From Arthrinium phaeospermum (Eukaryota > Ascomycota > Sordariomycetes > Amphisphaeriales > Apiosporaceae): a DNA stretch of 64,000 nucleotides. The notes under the pieces were generated by a model. The model had not been told where the DNA came from, ran no database searches, and worked only from the letters and a program-made list of their open reading frames with translations. Shown here piece after piece: positions 22,959-32,975 of this stretch (position 1 is its first letter; the number at the start of each line of letters is the position of its first letter). Made by a program: the position numbers and the translations under genes. The stretch covers positions 1,736,001 through 1,800,000 of the forward strand of contig QYRS01000009.1 of the NCBI GenBank assembly GCA_006503535.1, given 5' to 3'.

Positions 22959-24347
22959 TTAAGCCACCTTGACCGTGGCTTGGCCAGTGTGGTAAGAGTA
23001 TTTGCCCGTCTTGAAGGCATTCTCGGACAGGAAGTCGAGCGGGACGCCCTTCTGCACAATGGGCGACATGAGCAGGTTGAGCGAGGTGACGTCGCCGTTG
23101 ACGTAGGGCAGGAAGTACTGGTCGAGGAACTTCCAGACGGGGTTGTCCCAGGCGACGAGGCGGGTGTAGAGGCCGGCCATGTCGACCGTGGTCTTGGAGT
23201 TCTTCTCGAGCGCGGCCTGGTACTCGGCGAAGACCTTGGTCAGGGCCGCGCCGTCGGGGCTCGGGTTGGTCTGCAGCAGCGCGTGCAGGCGGTTGACCAG
23301 GTGGGCGACGCCCTGCAGGCCGCTGTTCATGCCGAAGCCCGTGTTGGGCGTCATCTTGTGGGCGGCGTCGCCGACGAGCACGCACCGGCCCTGGTGCCAC
23401 TGCTTGACGACGCCCTCCTCGATGTTGCTCAGCATGCTCCACTGGCGGTTGGCCCAGACGTCGGCAAAGGTGACCCACTGGCCAGGCTCGCGGCCCGGGA
23501 ACTTGACGTCGGCGTACTTGGCCGCCAGCGCCTCCTTGTCCTCGTCGGAGAAGCGCGGGCCCCGGTCGGGCGTCGGCTTCTCCAGCCGCTCGTACACCAG
23601 GAAGTGCTGCTGCTGCTCCGCCACGATCAGCTGGATCGTCATGCGGCCGCTGTGCGTCTCGTAGCACGTGGCCGCGTCCAGCTCCGGCGACCGCGTGGCG
23701 TAGCCGTACAGGCCCTTGTACGTCGACACAAAGGGCTCGTCGGGCTGCTTGGCAGCCTCCTCGTTCATCATCCGCCGCACGGTGCTGCGTACGCCGTCGG
23801 CGCCGATGACCATGGAGGCTGTGTAGGTGCTCTTGTCAGCGCACGACACCGTCACGCCGGTCTCCGTCGTCTCGATGGAGACAACCTCCTTGTTGAGCAG
23901 GACCTTGGACGGATCCGGGAGGTTGGTGTTCAACATGTTCATAAGCTTGGCGCGGTGGAAGCACATCCAGGGGTGACCATGGCTATTGAGGCGTTAGTGG
24001 ATCAGATGCCAAGGGTTGTGTAAGCGAGAGGGCGGCACCTACTTGATCTGCATAGCTTCGAACATGTTACTCTTCGATATCTGAGATCCGTCCTTTCGCA
24101 GGTTACGCTTGTACAGGACGGGCATATATGTGCGGTCAGCCTCTTCCAGCATGCCGAGCTGGTCCAAGAGGCGGACATTGTGAGGCCAGACAGCGACAGA
24201 AGCACCCGAGTCGACATCAAGCTGGTCTCTACGCTCTAGGATGACATAGTCGATGCCGGCCTTGGAGAGTGCATGGGCGGCGGTTAATGCCACCGGGCCG
24301 CCGCCGACCAAGATGACACGAAAGTCCTCGGTCTTCTGTTCCGCCAT
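22959..24347 (-). CDS. FAD-dependent aromatic/polycyclic monooxygenase (PHBH-like)
   Basis: Two exons on the minus strand (24043-24347, 22959-23982) give 442 residues. Three flavin motifs are intact: VILVGGGPVALTAAHAL at residues 11-27 (dinucleotide-binding turn), IGADGVRS near 161-167 and CVLVGDAAHKMTPNTGFGMN around Asp307 (ribityl/phosphate site). This matches NAD(P)H-dependent group A flavoprotein monooxygenases such as salicylate hydroxylase and the PaxM-type epoxidases of fungal meroterpenoid pathways. The substrate cannot be read from sequence. No polyketide synthase, terpene cyclase or prenyltransferase lies nearby, so a standard biosynthetic cluster is not supported. Exon 2 is strikingly GC-rich at third codon positions. 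A hydrophobic C-terminal part could associate with membranes. The start is the ATG directly before the flavin motif. Confidence 0.9.
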
Positions 24348-27081
24348 GACAAGTACACGTGTATTAGTGAGGCTCGGTATTGGAGATGCAAATAGCGATG
24401 AGGATCGGTAGTTAGGTGCGAAGATTTGAATGTAACCAGAGACTGCAGGAGCGTGGAAGGAAGGGAAGGGTTCGAGATGTATACGATCCGAGTCAGGACA
24501 AGACTTTAATTCAGACCGGGGGCCCTCGTCCCAACGTACCACCCAGACCAGGCCACGATGTCGAGAATGCTGCATCGGACACGTGAAGGCCTGCCATTGT
24601 AGCAGTGGTAGAGCGGCATAGTGGCCGACGTCTCAAATTCGGCGGACCATGTGCGGAGGCAGTTTGGGTGGTCGATCCATGCAAAAGCTCCGCCCTGGGC
24701 CATCATGGCATATTCCATGGGAATGTTGAGCCGTCACGAACTTTTCTTCGCCCTTGTCTTCAGGAGGCACTGGACGAGAGACCCTGTACTACTGCTAGGC
24801 TATAATTGTAGACGGTAGGCCCGGTGGGTGGCCAAGCCATGGCAACGCATGACCCTACCAGGGACCCTCGCTCAATTTTGCTGTGTGATTCCCAGGAGGG
24901 TGGATATGGGACGAACTCTTCTGCATCCGGAGATGGAGTATGTGCATGCTACTACTAAGAACCCCGTCCGGACGTACTGCTAGATGTGGCTCGCACCCCT
25001 TTTCCTTACATCTGGACAAGCCTCGGCCGGCCGACCAGAACGTCGAAGGCGAATTCATCCCAAGCAAATTGGTTCTAGAGTCCAGACCCCGCGCCGCAAT
25101 TGCCGGTCTGCAGATAAAGATTGGACAGGCAAGACGGATTGGGGTCAATAGCCGTTGTTTGACGCCGGCTGCTCGCTCTCGGGCGCCGCTGTTTGATGTT
25201 TCATTTCCATTTTTCAATCGGAACGGGAAGGATACGAGCGCGCGCAGCCGAGGTTTTATGTAGGTGATAGGGCAACTCTAGTACATACTAATTCATGTAT
25301 CTCGCATGTAGTAGTATGTAGTAGGCTCGATTCACCAGTGCGCGCTAGAAGGGCGCTCTACCTTGGTGGGCAAGTTCGTCTGCCCTAAATGCCTCTTGGC
25401 CTCCACTGAATCTCTCTGCGTAATTGAGGTCGCAGGTACACCGACCTTACCTTAATAAGTAGAGACTTGCTGTTGATTTGCATCAATACAACACCGTATC
25501 TGAGATCAGTGTATGCGAACTGATATCAGGATGACCCAGCAGACCGGCAACCGCCATATCACGGTTATGCCCTCCACCTACCCGAGCATTGACAATAATA
25601 CCACCTGCCATGCAATAGCCTGGGAGCCTGGCGGTTGACGGGCGGCGGTACAGTATCGTGTCTTTTGTAAGATGACAGATGTAACGGTGCTCCACAGTCG
25701 TCATTGCCAGTGACCAAGCAGTTCGAAAGCCCAATTTAGCCCGCGCGCTAGGATAGAACCGCTGGAACTCAACCAGGCCATCCCGAAAAACTGGGCAGTG
25801 GGCATTTCCCAGATCGGCCCAGTTTAAACCAGCCGTTTCGCCAGAGCAGTAGCGAGATTGCCTATGCCCTCTTGAGACCTTCAGACCTCTGGCAAGCTCG
25901 TTAGCAGCCCTCAGAATCCTCACCAACTGCCGGGGCGGCCGGCCGGGCTTGTCACTCGCCAGTGGTAGTACGGGGTTCTGTGGCTTGCTTCTTTCTTGCT
26001 TCTTCCCTTCTAGCTGAGATGCAAGTCAGTCGCGGGGTCGGGCCCGATCCAACAGGTAGTGGATGGGAAGCTACCCGTTCATCAACCAGAGGCAAGGCGG
26101 ACGGCACGTTTTTATGTATGTTTCAGTCGACGAGCCCCTTTGTGATAGCTTCGTCGTCCAAGGGGCCGTCGTGCGACTTTAGGTTCAGCCGCCAGAGAAT
26201 CCGGCCGGCTAGCTGCTGCTAGCTGGGCCGCGCTGCACTGTACAGTACCCAGCAGACAGTGTTGGGCGTTCTTCTGGCTCGTGTGGATGCCGCCCTCCCC
26301 TCGGCCTGCTGGTGCCATCACATCACTTCCTTTCCTGGAAGCTGGGAATGACGACCCTCCTCCATACGGGCAATACTCCTTTGCGGCCTCTGTGAAAACT
26401 CTGGTCCGGAACTGGCTTCCACCCAATTCCAGAGACTTGGCAACGCGCGCGCAATCTACCGGCGGAAAAGAATGGAGATGCCCGTCCCTGTCTCTGCCCT
26501 GCCCATTGGGTCTCCCCGAGTCATTGCCTGCGGGGGTGCCTGGCAGAAATGGCAGAAACCCTGGCAGTTCGTATAGTGGACCGCGCTACCAGCCTATACC
26601 TGGTCCCGAGAACGTGGTGTAGGCCCCTGGAGGCCACAGTCTGATTGCCAGATTTGGCGTAGACGGCCCCGTCCGACCTGACTGACCGCAGAAGAAATTC
26701 GGCCTCGCATGGGTTCCTGGGTTATCCTGGATATTAATGTCGCCTCAAGGGGAGTCGAGAGAGGCAAAGAGGGGGGCACGGCTGGGCAACGGGGACCCGG
26801 TCTACGCACCCAGGTTTCATCGCGTCGCTAGCACGGCATGTCACCTCGCTTCGAACGGGCAGACGAGAATGCGAAGCATGCGGCACTGCTGCAGGAAGAA
26901 GCACTGGGCACACTTTGCTTTCGTACGAGAAAAAGGAAAACAAAAGCCTGATAACCCCCATCGTCTCCGCCCCCCTTCGCGATGGATGATCTACCGGTAT
27001 ACCAGCTAGTTATATCATTATCGTGTTGCGTGGTTGTGTGAGTCGTTGCTGTTCCAGTCTTCTCAGAGACTCCTAACCATC
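24348..27081. other. Gene-poor divergent region, 2.7 kb
   Basis: This space lies between two genes pointing away from each other, the FAD monooxygenase and the CFEM receptor. A 147-codon minus-strand open frame (25483-25926) starts within it but shows no recognisable domain. A short imperfect repeat of ATGTAGTAGT occurs near 25305-25325. No transposon ends or tRNA are seen. Confidence 0.55.
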
Positions 27082-28717
27082 ATGGCCCGGATTTCTTCAA
27101 CGCTGGCCCTGTGGCTCTTTGCCGTCTTCGCCGCCCTCGTCGCCGCCCAGAATTCGACTCAGTCGGCTAGCTTGGTATCGGTTCTCCATTCCATCGAGCA
27201 CCAACTGCCAGAATGTGCCGTACGTAGAACCAACCCACCACCTGCTACCCCGTTTGCGTACAGCAAGCAGCGTCTCCATACTCAATACTGACAGCCGAAC
27301 AGTTCGACTGCTTCCAGGCCAAGGCTGGCTCGAGGTCCTGTGTTGAGGTCAACGAATTCATCGTCACGGATTCCAAGGACTGCATGAGGGCGAGCTGTAC
27401 AACTCACCAGCTGAAGGGTAAGTCATACTGCACGTCCCAGAGAGCCTTATATACTCATACCTTGTGCCACAGGTGCCGAACGGCTTTTGACGACAACATG
27501 CGGAGTTGCGCCCCGGAACATCCAACCCATGATCCGGGCGGTTGCCTGGACACTTTGGGGGACTGCCACAATCTTCCTGGGCGGGCGTCTACTCGCCCGC
27601 TCTTCGTATTTCGGCGGTATGCTGTTAGGATATGATGACTGGGCCATTATCACGTCATTCGTGGTCCTCACGGGAGTGACCATTGGTGCTGAGCTGAGTA
27701 TGTTGAACCAGAAGAAAAGTTACGTGTAAGACGCATGGCTAACATCTGATAACAGTGGTGATATTCGGCCTTGGTACCGACCTGTGGACCCTCGACGACA
27801 TGCACATCAACCTTGTGCTTATTGTAAGTTGCTTGACACTCTCACCACCCCCTATGCTTATATGCACGCAAGAACTTGACTAACCAAGGCGCAATCGTTA
27901 GCTGTTCTACATTGCCGAGTTCGCCTATGTTATCGAGTCGACCCTCACCAAGATCTCGATTCTTCTCCTTTACCTCCGGATCTTCCCAGATCGTCAGTTC
28001 CGCAAGCATATCTTCGTCCTGATGGGCGTCATGGGACTTTTCTGCGTGGCATTCGTTATCACCCTCCTGACCTACTGCGTGCCCTTCGACTACACGTGGA
28101 CGAGGTGGGATAACGAGAAGCACGGCAAGTGCATCAACATGGATGCGCAGACGTACACCTGCGCTGCATTGAACATCGTCCTGGACATTGTCATTTTCTT
28201 CATGCCTATCCCGCAACTGATGAAGCTCGATCTGTCATGGAAGAAGAAGGTTGGAATCATCTTCACCTTCCTGGTCGGCCTTTTCGTTACCATCTGCAGC
28301 GTGGTCCGCCTCCAGGCCCTCATCGGCTGGACCCGCAGCACGAACCCGACCATGGACTACGCGCCCCTGGCGGTATGGTCGCTGGTCGAGCTCGACGTGG
28401 GCGTCATCTGCGCCTGCATGCCGGGCATGGCTGGCCTATTCCGCCGCCTCAAGAAGCGAGGTACCGACTACATCCGCTCTCGCACCGGCGACAGCCAGAA
28501 CGCCTCCCAGGCGCTCGGCAGCTCGAGCCGGCCCGGCCTGAGCTACTTCAAGAAGAACCGGGACGGCGACGGCATCACCAAGACCACCGTCGTCTCGGTC
28601 CAGCGCACGCGCGGCGGCGGCAACGACTCGGCCAGCGAGTCCGAGGTCGAGCTCGTCAACCGGAATAAGGAGACTTTCAATAACGATTTCCAACCGGGCT
28701 TTGGGAATGCTGTATAA
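27082..28717 (+). CDS. CFEM-type Pth11-like seven-helix membrane receptor
   Basis: Five exons (27082-27219, 27303-27417, 27473-27697, 27756-27823, 27902-28717) give 453 residues. A signal peptide (about 1-21) is followed by an extracellular cysteine domain starting PECA, with Cys 45, 49, 59, 73, 78 and 94. Seven membrane helices follow, with family landmarks GYDDWAI, FGLGTDLW, FAYVIESTLTKISILLLYLRIFP, NIVLDIVIFFMPIPQL and DYAPLAVWSLVELDVGVICACMPGM. This is the rhodopsin-like fungal membrane family that includes Magnaporthe Pth11, a surface sensor needed for appressorium formation. The C-tail (about 365-453) is Ser/Arg/Lys-rich and presumably cytosolic. Six cysteines are fewer than the canonical eight of CFEM. 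Ligand and signalling partner are unknown. Confidence 0.9.
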
Positions 28718-30346
28718 GAGTCGGGAACCCATTTTTTCTCTTATGTATATATTTGCGTCACACTACCAATAACATAACCAAAACAAATAACTTTACACTT
28801 ACTTCGCTTCCAGACCATTTGGCAGTCTTTGTGATATCTTGACGCTGGAGTCTTCCTACCTTGACTAGAAACCACTCGCCAAACCGTTTGGCTATCAACG
28901 TACGTCGTTGTGTCGTTGCTACAGGCCCAAAGCCGACCCCTGCTTGTCAAATGGGTATGAAACAGGGACGTCCACTCTTTGGATACACTCGAGTCAGGCG
29001 AACGACGATCACTTCACTTTGCTGACATGGATTTTCCGGAGGTTTCATGCCACCTTGTCGTTCTCAAGCGGGATAATTCTTCCTTCTCTAAATAAATCAG
29101 CATGTCCTCTCAAACCTATGGCGTTTGGCTTATGGCATGAGAGAGAAGCCAGTCCTCTATAGACCGCTCCTTACTATGTCCCACTGAACTTGAGAACATC
29201 AGACGGGTTTTCCTTCCTCCGTATCAATCTTGTGAGAAATATATTACAAAGTCGAGCACTGTAGCAGATTGGCGATGGTGTGTTTTAAGATCGCCGATTA
29301 GCGGCCAACGAACGATGGAGTTCAGGTATATCGACAGATGTAGATTTTGGATCATCTACAAGGTATGTAATACTGGGTAGACCGCTGTTTAGCAACCCAT
29401 CCTTTGGGAACACGGCGTTGGTACTATAGTACCAGGATGCTGGCCCTCCCCTCTGTCCGCACGTGTCATCATAGATTCGGTCAGTGACAATGGGGAGGTT
29501 GAATCTCTTGGGGGGTCCCGCAAATCTAGCCCAGGATCAGTAAGTCCGATCGAGAGCGCGAGGGTGTTTAGTAATGGCTGCTGCGCGTGTCTATCTACCA
29601 TGCTCAACACGACATCGCGCCAGCCTGACAAATACACGTCGGTTGGGTTCCCGTAAGACATGCGTTTCTTATTCTTGCTTCCGTCAGAAAGAACGTTGGA
29701 AAGGCCGGGCCTGGGCTGCGGCTGAGATCAAGGGGCCAGCCATCTATAAAAATCCCATCATGCACGTACGTTTGCCGCCACCGGAACAAACCTTAGGATC
29801 AACAAACCGGCGGACGGGAACAAAAAGCAAAGCCTCAAGGTTCGATCCGGCACGGGCCAGCCAGGATGCCATTGTCCACTCTTTGCATCTTCGGCTATCC
29901 TTCTAGTGTTCTGCAACAGAAAAATCTTGCACGATCTGCTGGGGACTGCTACCAATTACCGTGCTATGGTGGAGCGTTATAACCGTGCTTTCGCTCGCTG
30001 GCGGTGGGGTCCCCTTTCACTTATACCGTAAGTCCGTCCCTAGCACGAATGGATGGGATGGGGACCAAGGTGAAGAAGATTTCTATATATATACAAAAGC
30101 CGATAGTGTTGTTTTTCCTTTTGTATAACCGGTATGTACGGCATCATCGCATCATAAAGAAGGAAATCTCATGACGTTCTGCTATAGCGTCTTAGACAAG
30201 GGTGCTTTTGAACTCTTCTTGAAACGAGCTACTATATATCCGCCATTCCGCGCTATCATCTATCATATTGACACATCTGGGGCGGTGAGCTGAAAATAAA
30301 TCAACACTCGGAGTAAAGCAGTTGGAGCCGAACAAAAGGAAGAAAA
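28718..30346. other. Intergenic, receptor to alcohol dehydrogenase
   Basis: No gene is recognised. A TATA-like CTATAAAAA lies at about 29744-29752 without a convincing downstream gene. A second AT tract, CTATATATATAC at about 30083-30094, is a possible TATA element of the dehydrogenase gene some 260 bp downstream. Confidence 0.55.
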
Positions 30347-31588
30347 ATGGGAAGTGCTTTCGAGACCTCGGGCCGTTGGGTGCTCGACTCGAAGCAGGAG
30401 GGGCTTTCGTCCCTTCACTTCGACGCCGCAGCACCGGCGCCGGTCCAGCTAGGGCCCGAAGAGGTTCTCGTCCGGATGCACGCGGCCTCGCTCAACTACC
30501 GGGACCTGGTCATCACCAAGGTAAGTCCCGAAGAGGAATGTGTATATAGTGTAGAGTGCATGCATCTGTACTTACATAAGCACACTTACACACATCACAC
30601 CACTATACCCACTCGCTTCTCTCATGCCCCCGAAGGAAACAAACAAACAAATGTTGACATTCCCTCCCAGGGCAAATCCTCTGCCATCCCCCTCCCAGCA
30701 ACCTCCGACGTGACCCCCGGCAGCGACGGCTCCGGCACCATCCTCGCCGTCGGGTCCTCGGTCCCTAGCAACCTGGGCCTGCAGCCCGATAAGCGCGTCG
30801 TGACGCACCTGGCGCCGCGCCTGAGCGACGACGCCCTCCCGGGCTTCGACGACATCCTGTCCGGGCTGGGCCAGCAGACCCCCGGGACCCTGTGCCGGCT
30901 GGGCGTGTTCCACCACTCGGCCCTGATCCCGCTGCCCGACGCTTCGAGCATGTCGCACGAGGCGGCCGCCACCCTCACCTGCTCCGGCCTTACGGCCTGG
31001 AACGCCCTGATTGGCCTGCGCGGCCGCGAGGTGCGCGACGGCGACTGGGTGCTGGTGCAGGGCACGGGCGGCGTGAGCATCGCGGCGCTGCAGATCGCCG
31101 CGGCCGCCGGCGCCACCGTCGTCGCCACCACGAGCTCCGACGCGAAGGCAGACAGGTTACGGTCCCTGGGCGCGCAGCACGTCTTGAACTACAAGACCCA
31201 GCCGGACTGGGGCGCCAAGGCAAAGGAGCTCACACCCGGCGGCCGCGGCGTGGACCACGTTGTTGATATCGGGGGCGCGCCCACGCTGCCGCAGTCGCTC
31301 GAGGCGATCCGCAGGGACGGAGTCATCACAGTCGTGGGCATGATTGGTGATTCGACTGCCAACGAGATCCCGCCTGATGTCATGAGTGCGCTCTACCGGA
31401 TCTGTGTGCTTCGTGGTGTCTTGCTGGGAACGAGGAACATGTTCAAAGACATGGTCCAGTTCTTCCATGACAAGAAGATCGAGCCAGTTGTTGACGACAT
31501 CACCTTCCAGTTGGAAGACGCGATTAAGGCATACGAGAGATTAGAGAAACAACAACACTTTTCCAAAGTCGTAATTAAGATTGCATAG
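30347..31588 (+). CDS. MDR-family NAD(P)-dependent alcohol dehydrogenase/quinone reductase-like
   Basis: Two exons (30347-30520, 30671-31588) give 363 residues. The N-terminal GroES-like half contains EEVLVRMHAASLNYRDLVI and GSDGSGTILAVG; the Rossmann half has WVLVQGTGGVSIAALQIA (nucleotide-binding glycines), then ATTSSDAKADRLRSLGAQHVLNY and VDHVVDIGGAPTL. This is the medium-chain dehydrogenase/reductase superfamily. The usual catalytic zinc cysteine after the GroES start is absent (SLNYRD), as in quinone oxidoreductase-type members, so a zinc-independent reductase is more likely. The substrate is not predictable. The 150-nt intron begins GTAAGT and ends CCCAG, is a multiple of three and has no in-frame stop, so unspliced mRNA would encode a 413-residue form. 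The context AAAAATGG supports the start. Confidence 0.9.
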   Translation: MGSAFETSGRWVLDSKQEGLSSLHFDAAAPAPVQLGPEEVLVRMHAASLNYRDLVITKVSPEEECVYSVECMHLYLHKHTYTHHTTIPTRFSHAPEGNKQTNVDIPSQGKSSAIPLPATSDVTPGSDGSGTILAVGSSVPSNLGLQPDKRVVTHLAPRLSDDALPGFDDILSGLGQQTPGTLCRLGVFHHSALIPLPDASSMSHEAAATLTCSGLTAWNALIGLRGREVRDGDWVLVQGTGGVSIAALQIAAAAGATVVATTSSDAKADRLRSLGAQHVLNYKTQPDWGAKAKELTPGGRGVDHVVDIGGAPTLPQSLEAIRRDGVITVVGMIGDSTANEIPPDVMSALYRICVLRGVLLGTRNMFKDMVQFFHDKKIEPVVDDITFQLEDAIKAYERLEKQQHFSKVVIKIA

Positions 31589-32059
31589 TAGGGTATCATA
31601 TATTGAAGATTAAATGGATATTGCCACGCAACTGTCTACACGAGAAGCTATGTCCATCCGAAATGCTGTGCCTCACTTCTGCATGCGCTGGTGGATTTGC
31701 GCCAAGGCCATGCAACAGAGAACGCAGGCAGCCCCGCTGTAGAACCAGCTCGTATTTTTTCGTACGGCCTTGTTACTACAGTCTTCGTCTTTTAGCCTTT
31801 CGGCTTGAGCAAGGGGGCTCAGTCTCGCAAACCGCAGACGTGCCAGTTGCTCTTGCAAAGGTGCAAGGCCTTCACTACGAGTCTTGAACCTTCCAGGTCT
31901 GGATGGGCGCGGACGAGACCAGAATGTCGGAAGTGAATCCGATGGGGCCAGTACTAAAGCAGTGACCTCTATCGAAAGAATCATGCTCTTCCTGTAACCC
32001 CTTTCTTTTCTGACCTAGCCCTCTGAGGTTGGTACCAATTTCTTGGTACGCCAGCTCGC
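31589..32059. other. Convergent 3' region, dehydrogenase and fcf2
   Basis: A 471-bp spacer between genes that end toward each other; it should contain both 3' untranslated regions. No further gene is seen. Confidence 0.6.
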
Positions 32060-32975
32060 TCATTTCTTGGAGCCATATCGCTTTTGCATCATCTTCTTGT
32101 AGTGGCCCTTCTTTCCAGACGTCTTTGCCTCTTGGATCTGGCCATACTTGCTCTTGAAGCGTTGGGAAGACTTCTCCTGGTCCATGACCGACTCGAGCAG
32201 TGTACGCTTCTTGTCCTTCTTGGTCACTCTGTTGGTGAAGTACTCGGTTCTGCCCTCAATCATAGTGCCGACGTGGGAGTATTCAGGGATGCCACGGGAG
32301 TTATCCTTCTTGCTGCGAAGTTGTCAGTGATTGTTGGTGGTTTCGGCATCAAGCTGCAGAGACTTACTAGTGACGTTTCGAATCCAGGACATCACGCATC
32401 TTGAGCAGCTGCAAGTCGCGCTTCAGTTGCGGAGTGAGATCGGTGCGCGGCAGATTGTACCATGAAGCGCCCGCATCTGTCTTGGTAGCCTGTTGACAAG
32501 TCGAGTTAGTGACAGGTGCCAACAACCATGTTTTCGGGCTTGTACAATGTATCAAGTGTTTCGCAGTCAGTGTAACTATGATATTAGGAATCACCGAGTG
32601 CAGCAACACCCCCATGACGGGAGTGGGACGCTGCTCAAGATATAATGGGAAATTATCATCACGCGAATAGGTGGTGCTTTGAGATGAAAAAGAGAAAAGT
32701 CGGTAACGTACCCTATCCTTCTTGGGCACCCGCGGCGGCGGGATGTTGAAGGCAAGCTCGCTGGAGGGGGTGGGCTCCTTAGCGACAGCTTCCTCTGCTG
32801 CCGTCGCAGCCTTGGCCGGTTGAGCGGCAGACGACGCCTTTGCGACGTCGAGCTTCGCGGGCTTGGTTAAGCTGGTGGCATTTTGAGCGCTGGCCTTTGC
32901 AGTCAGTCTGGCCTCTGCTTCTTGCAGAAGCTGCTCGATCTGGTCTTCTGTGAGGCTGGCAGCCGTTTCTGCCAT
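32060..32975 (-). CDS. fcf2: Fcf2, pre-rRNA processing factor of the small subunit processome
   Basis: Three exons on the minus strand (32712-32975, 32368-32489, 32060-32312) give 212 residues. The C-terminal Fcf2 domain is clear: WYNLPRTDLTPQLKRDLQLL, LLKMRDVLDSKRHYKK, GTMIEGRTEYFTNRVTKKDKKRTLLESVM and a lysine-rich end QIQEAKTSGKKGHYKKM. Yeast Fcf2 is an essential nucleolar protein needed for early cleavages leading to 18S rRNA. The N-terminal third is Ala/Glu-rich with a predicted coiled helix (EDQIEQLLQEAEARL). The first intron is 222 nt, the second 55 nt. The gene is transcribed away from hap5. Confidence 0.95.

Noticed and set aside
22980..24023. A 347-codon plus-strand open frame opposite the FAD monooxygenase
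   Set aside because: The minus strand has intact flavin motifs; the plus frame is Val/Gly/Arg/Leu-rich with no motif, a GC-skew shadow.
25483..25926. A 147-codon minus-strand open frame in the 2.7-kb gap
   Set aside because: No domain or signal peptide seen; it could be a real orphan gene but nothing supports it. Expression data would decide.
29838..29848. GGTTCGATCC, resembling a tRNA B box
   Set aside because: No matching A box and no cloverleaf or acceptor stem can be formed with the upstream bases.
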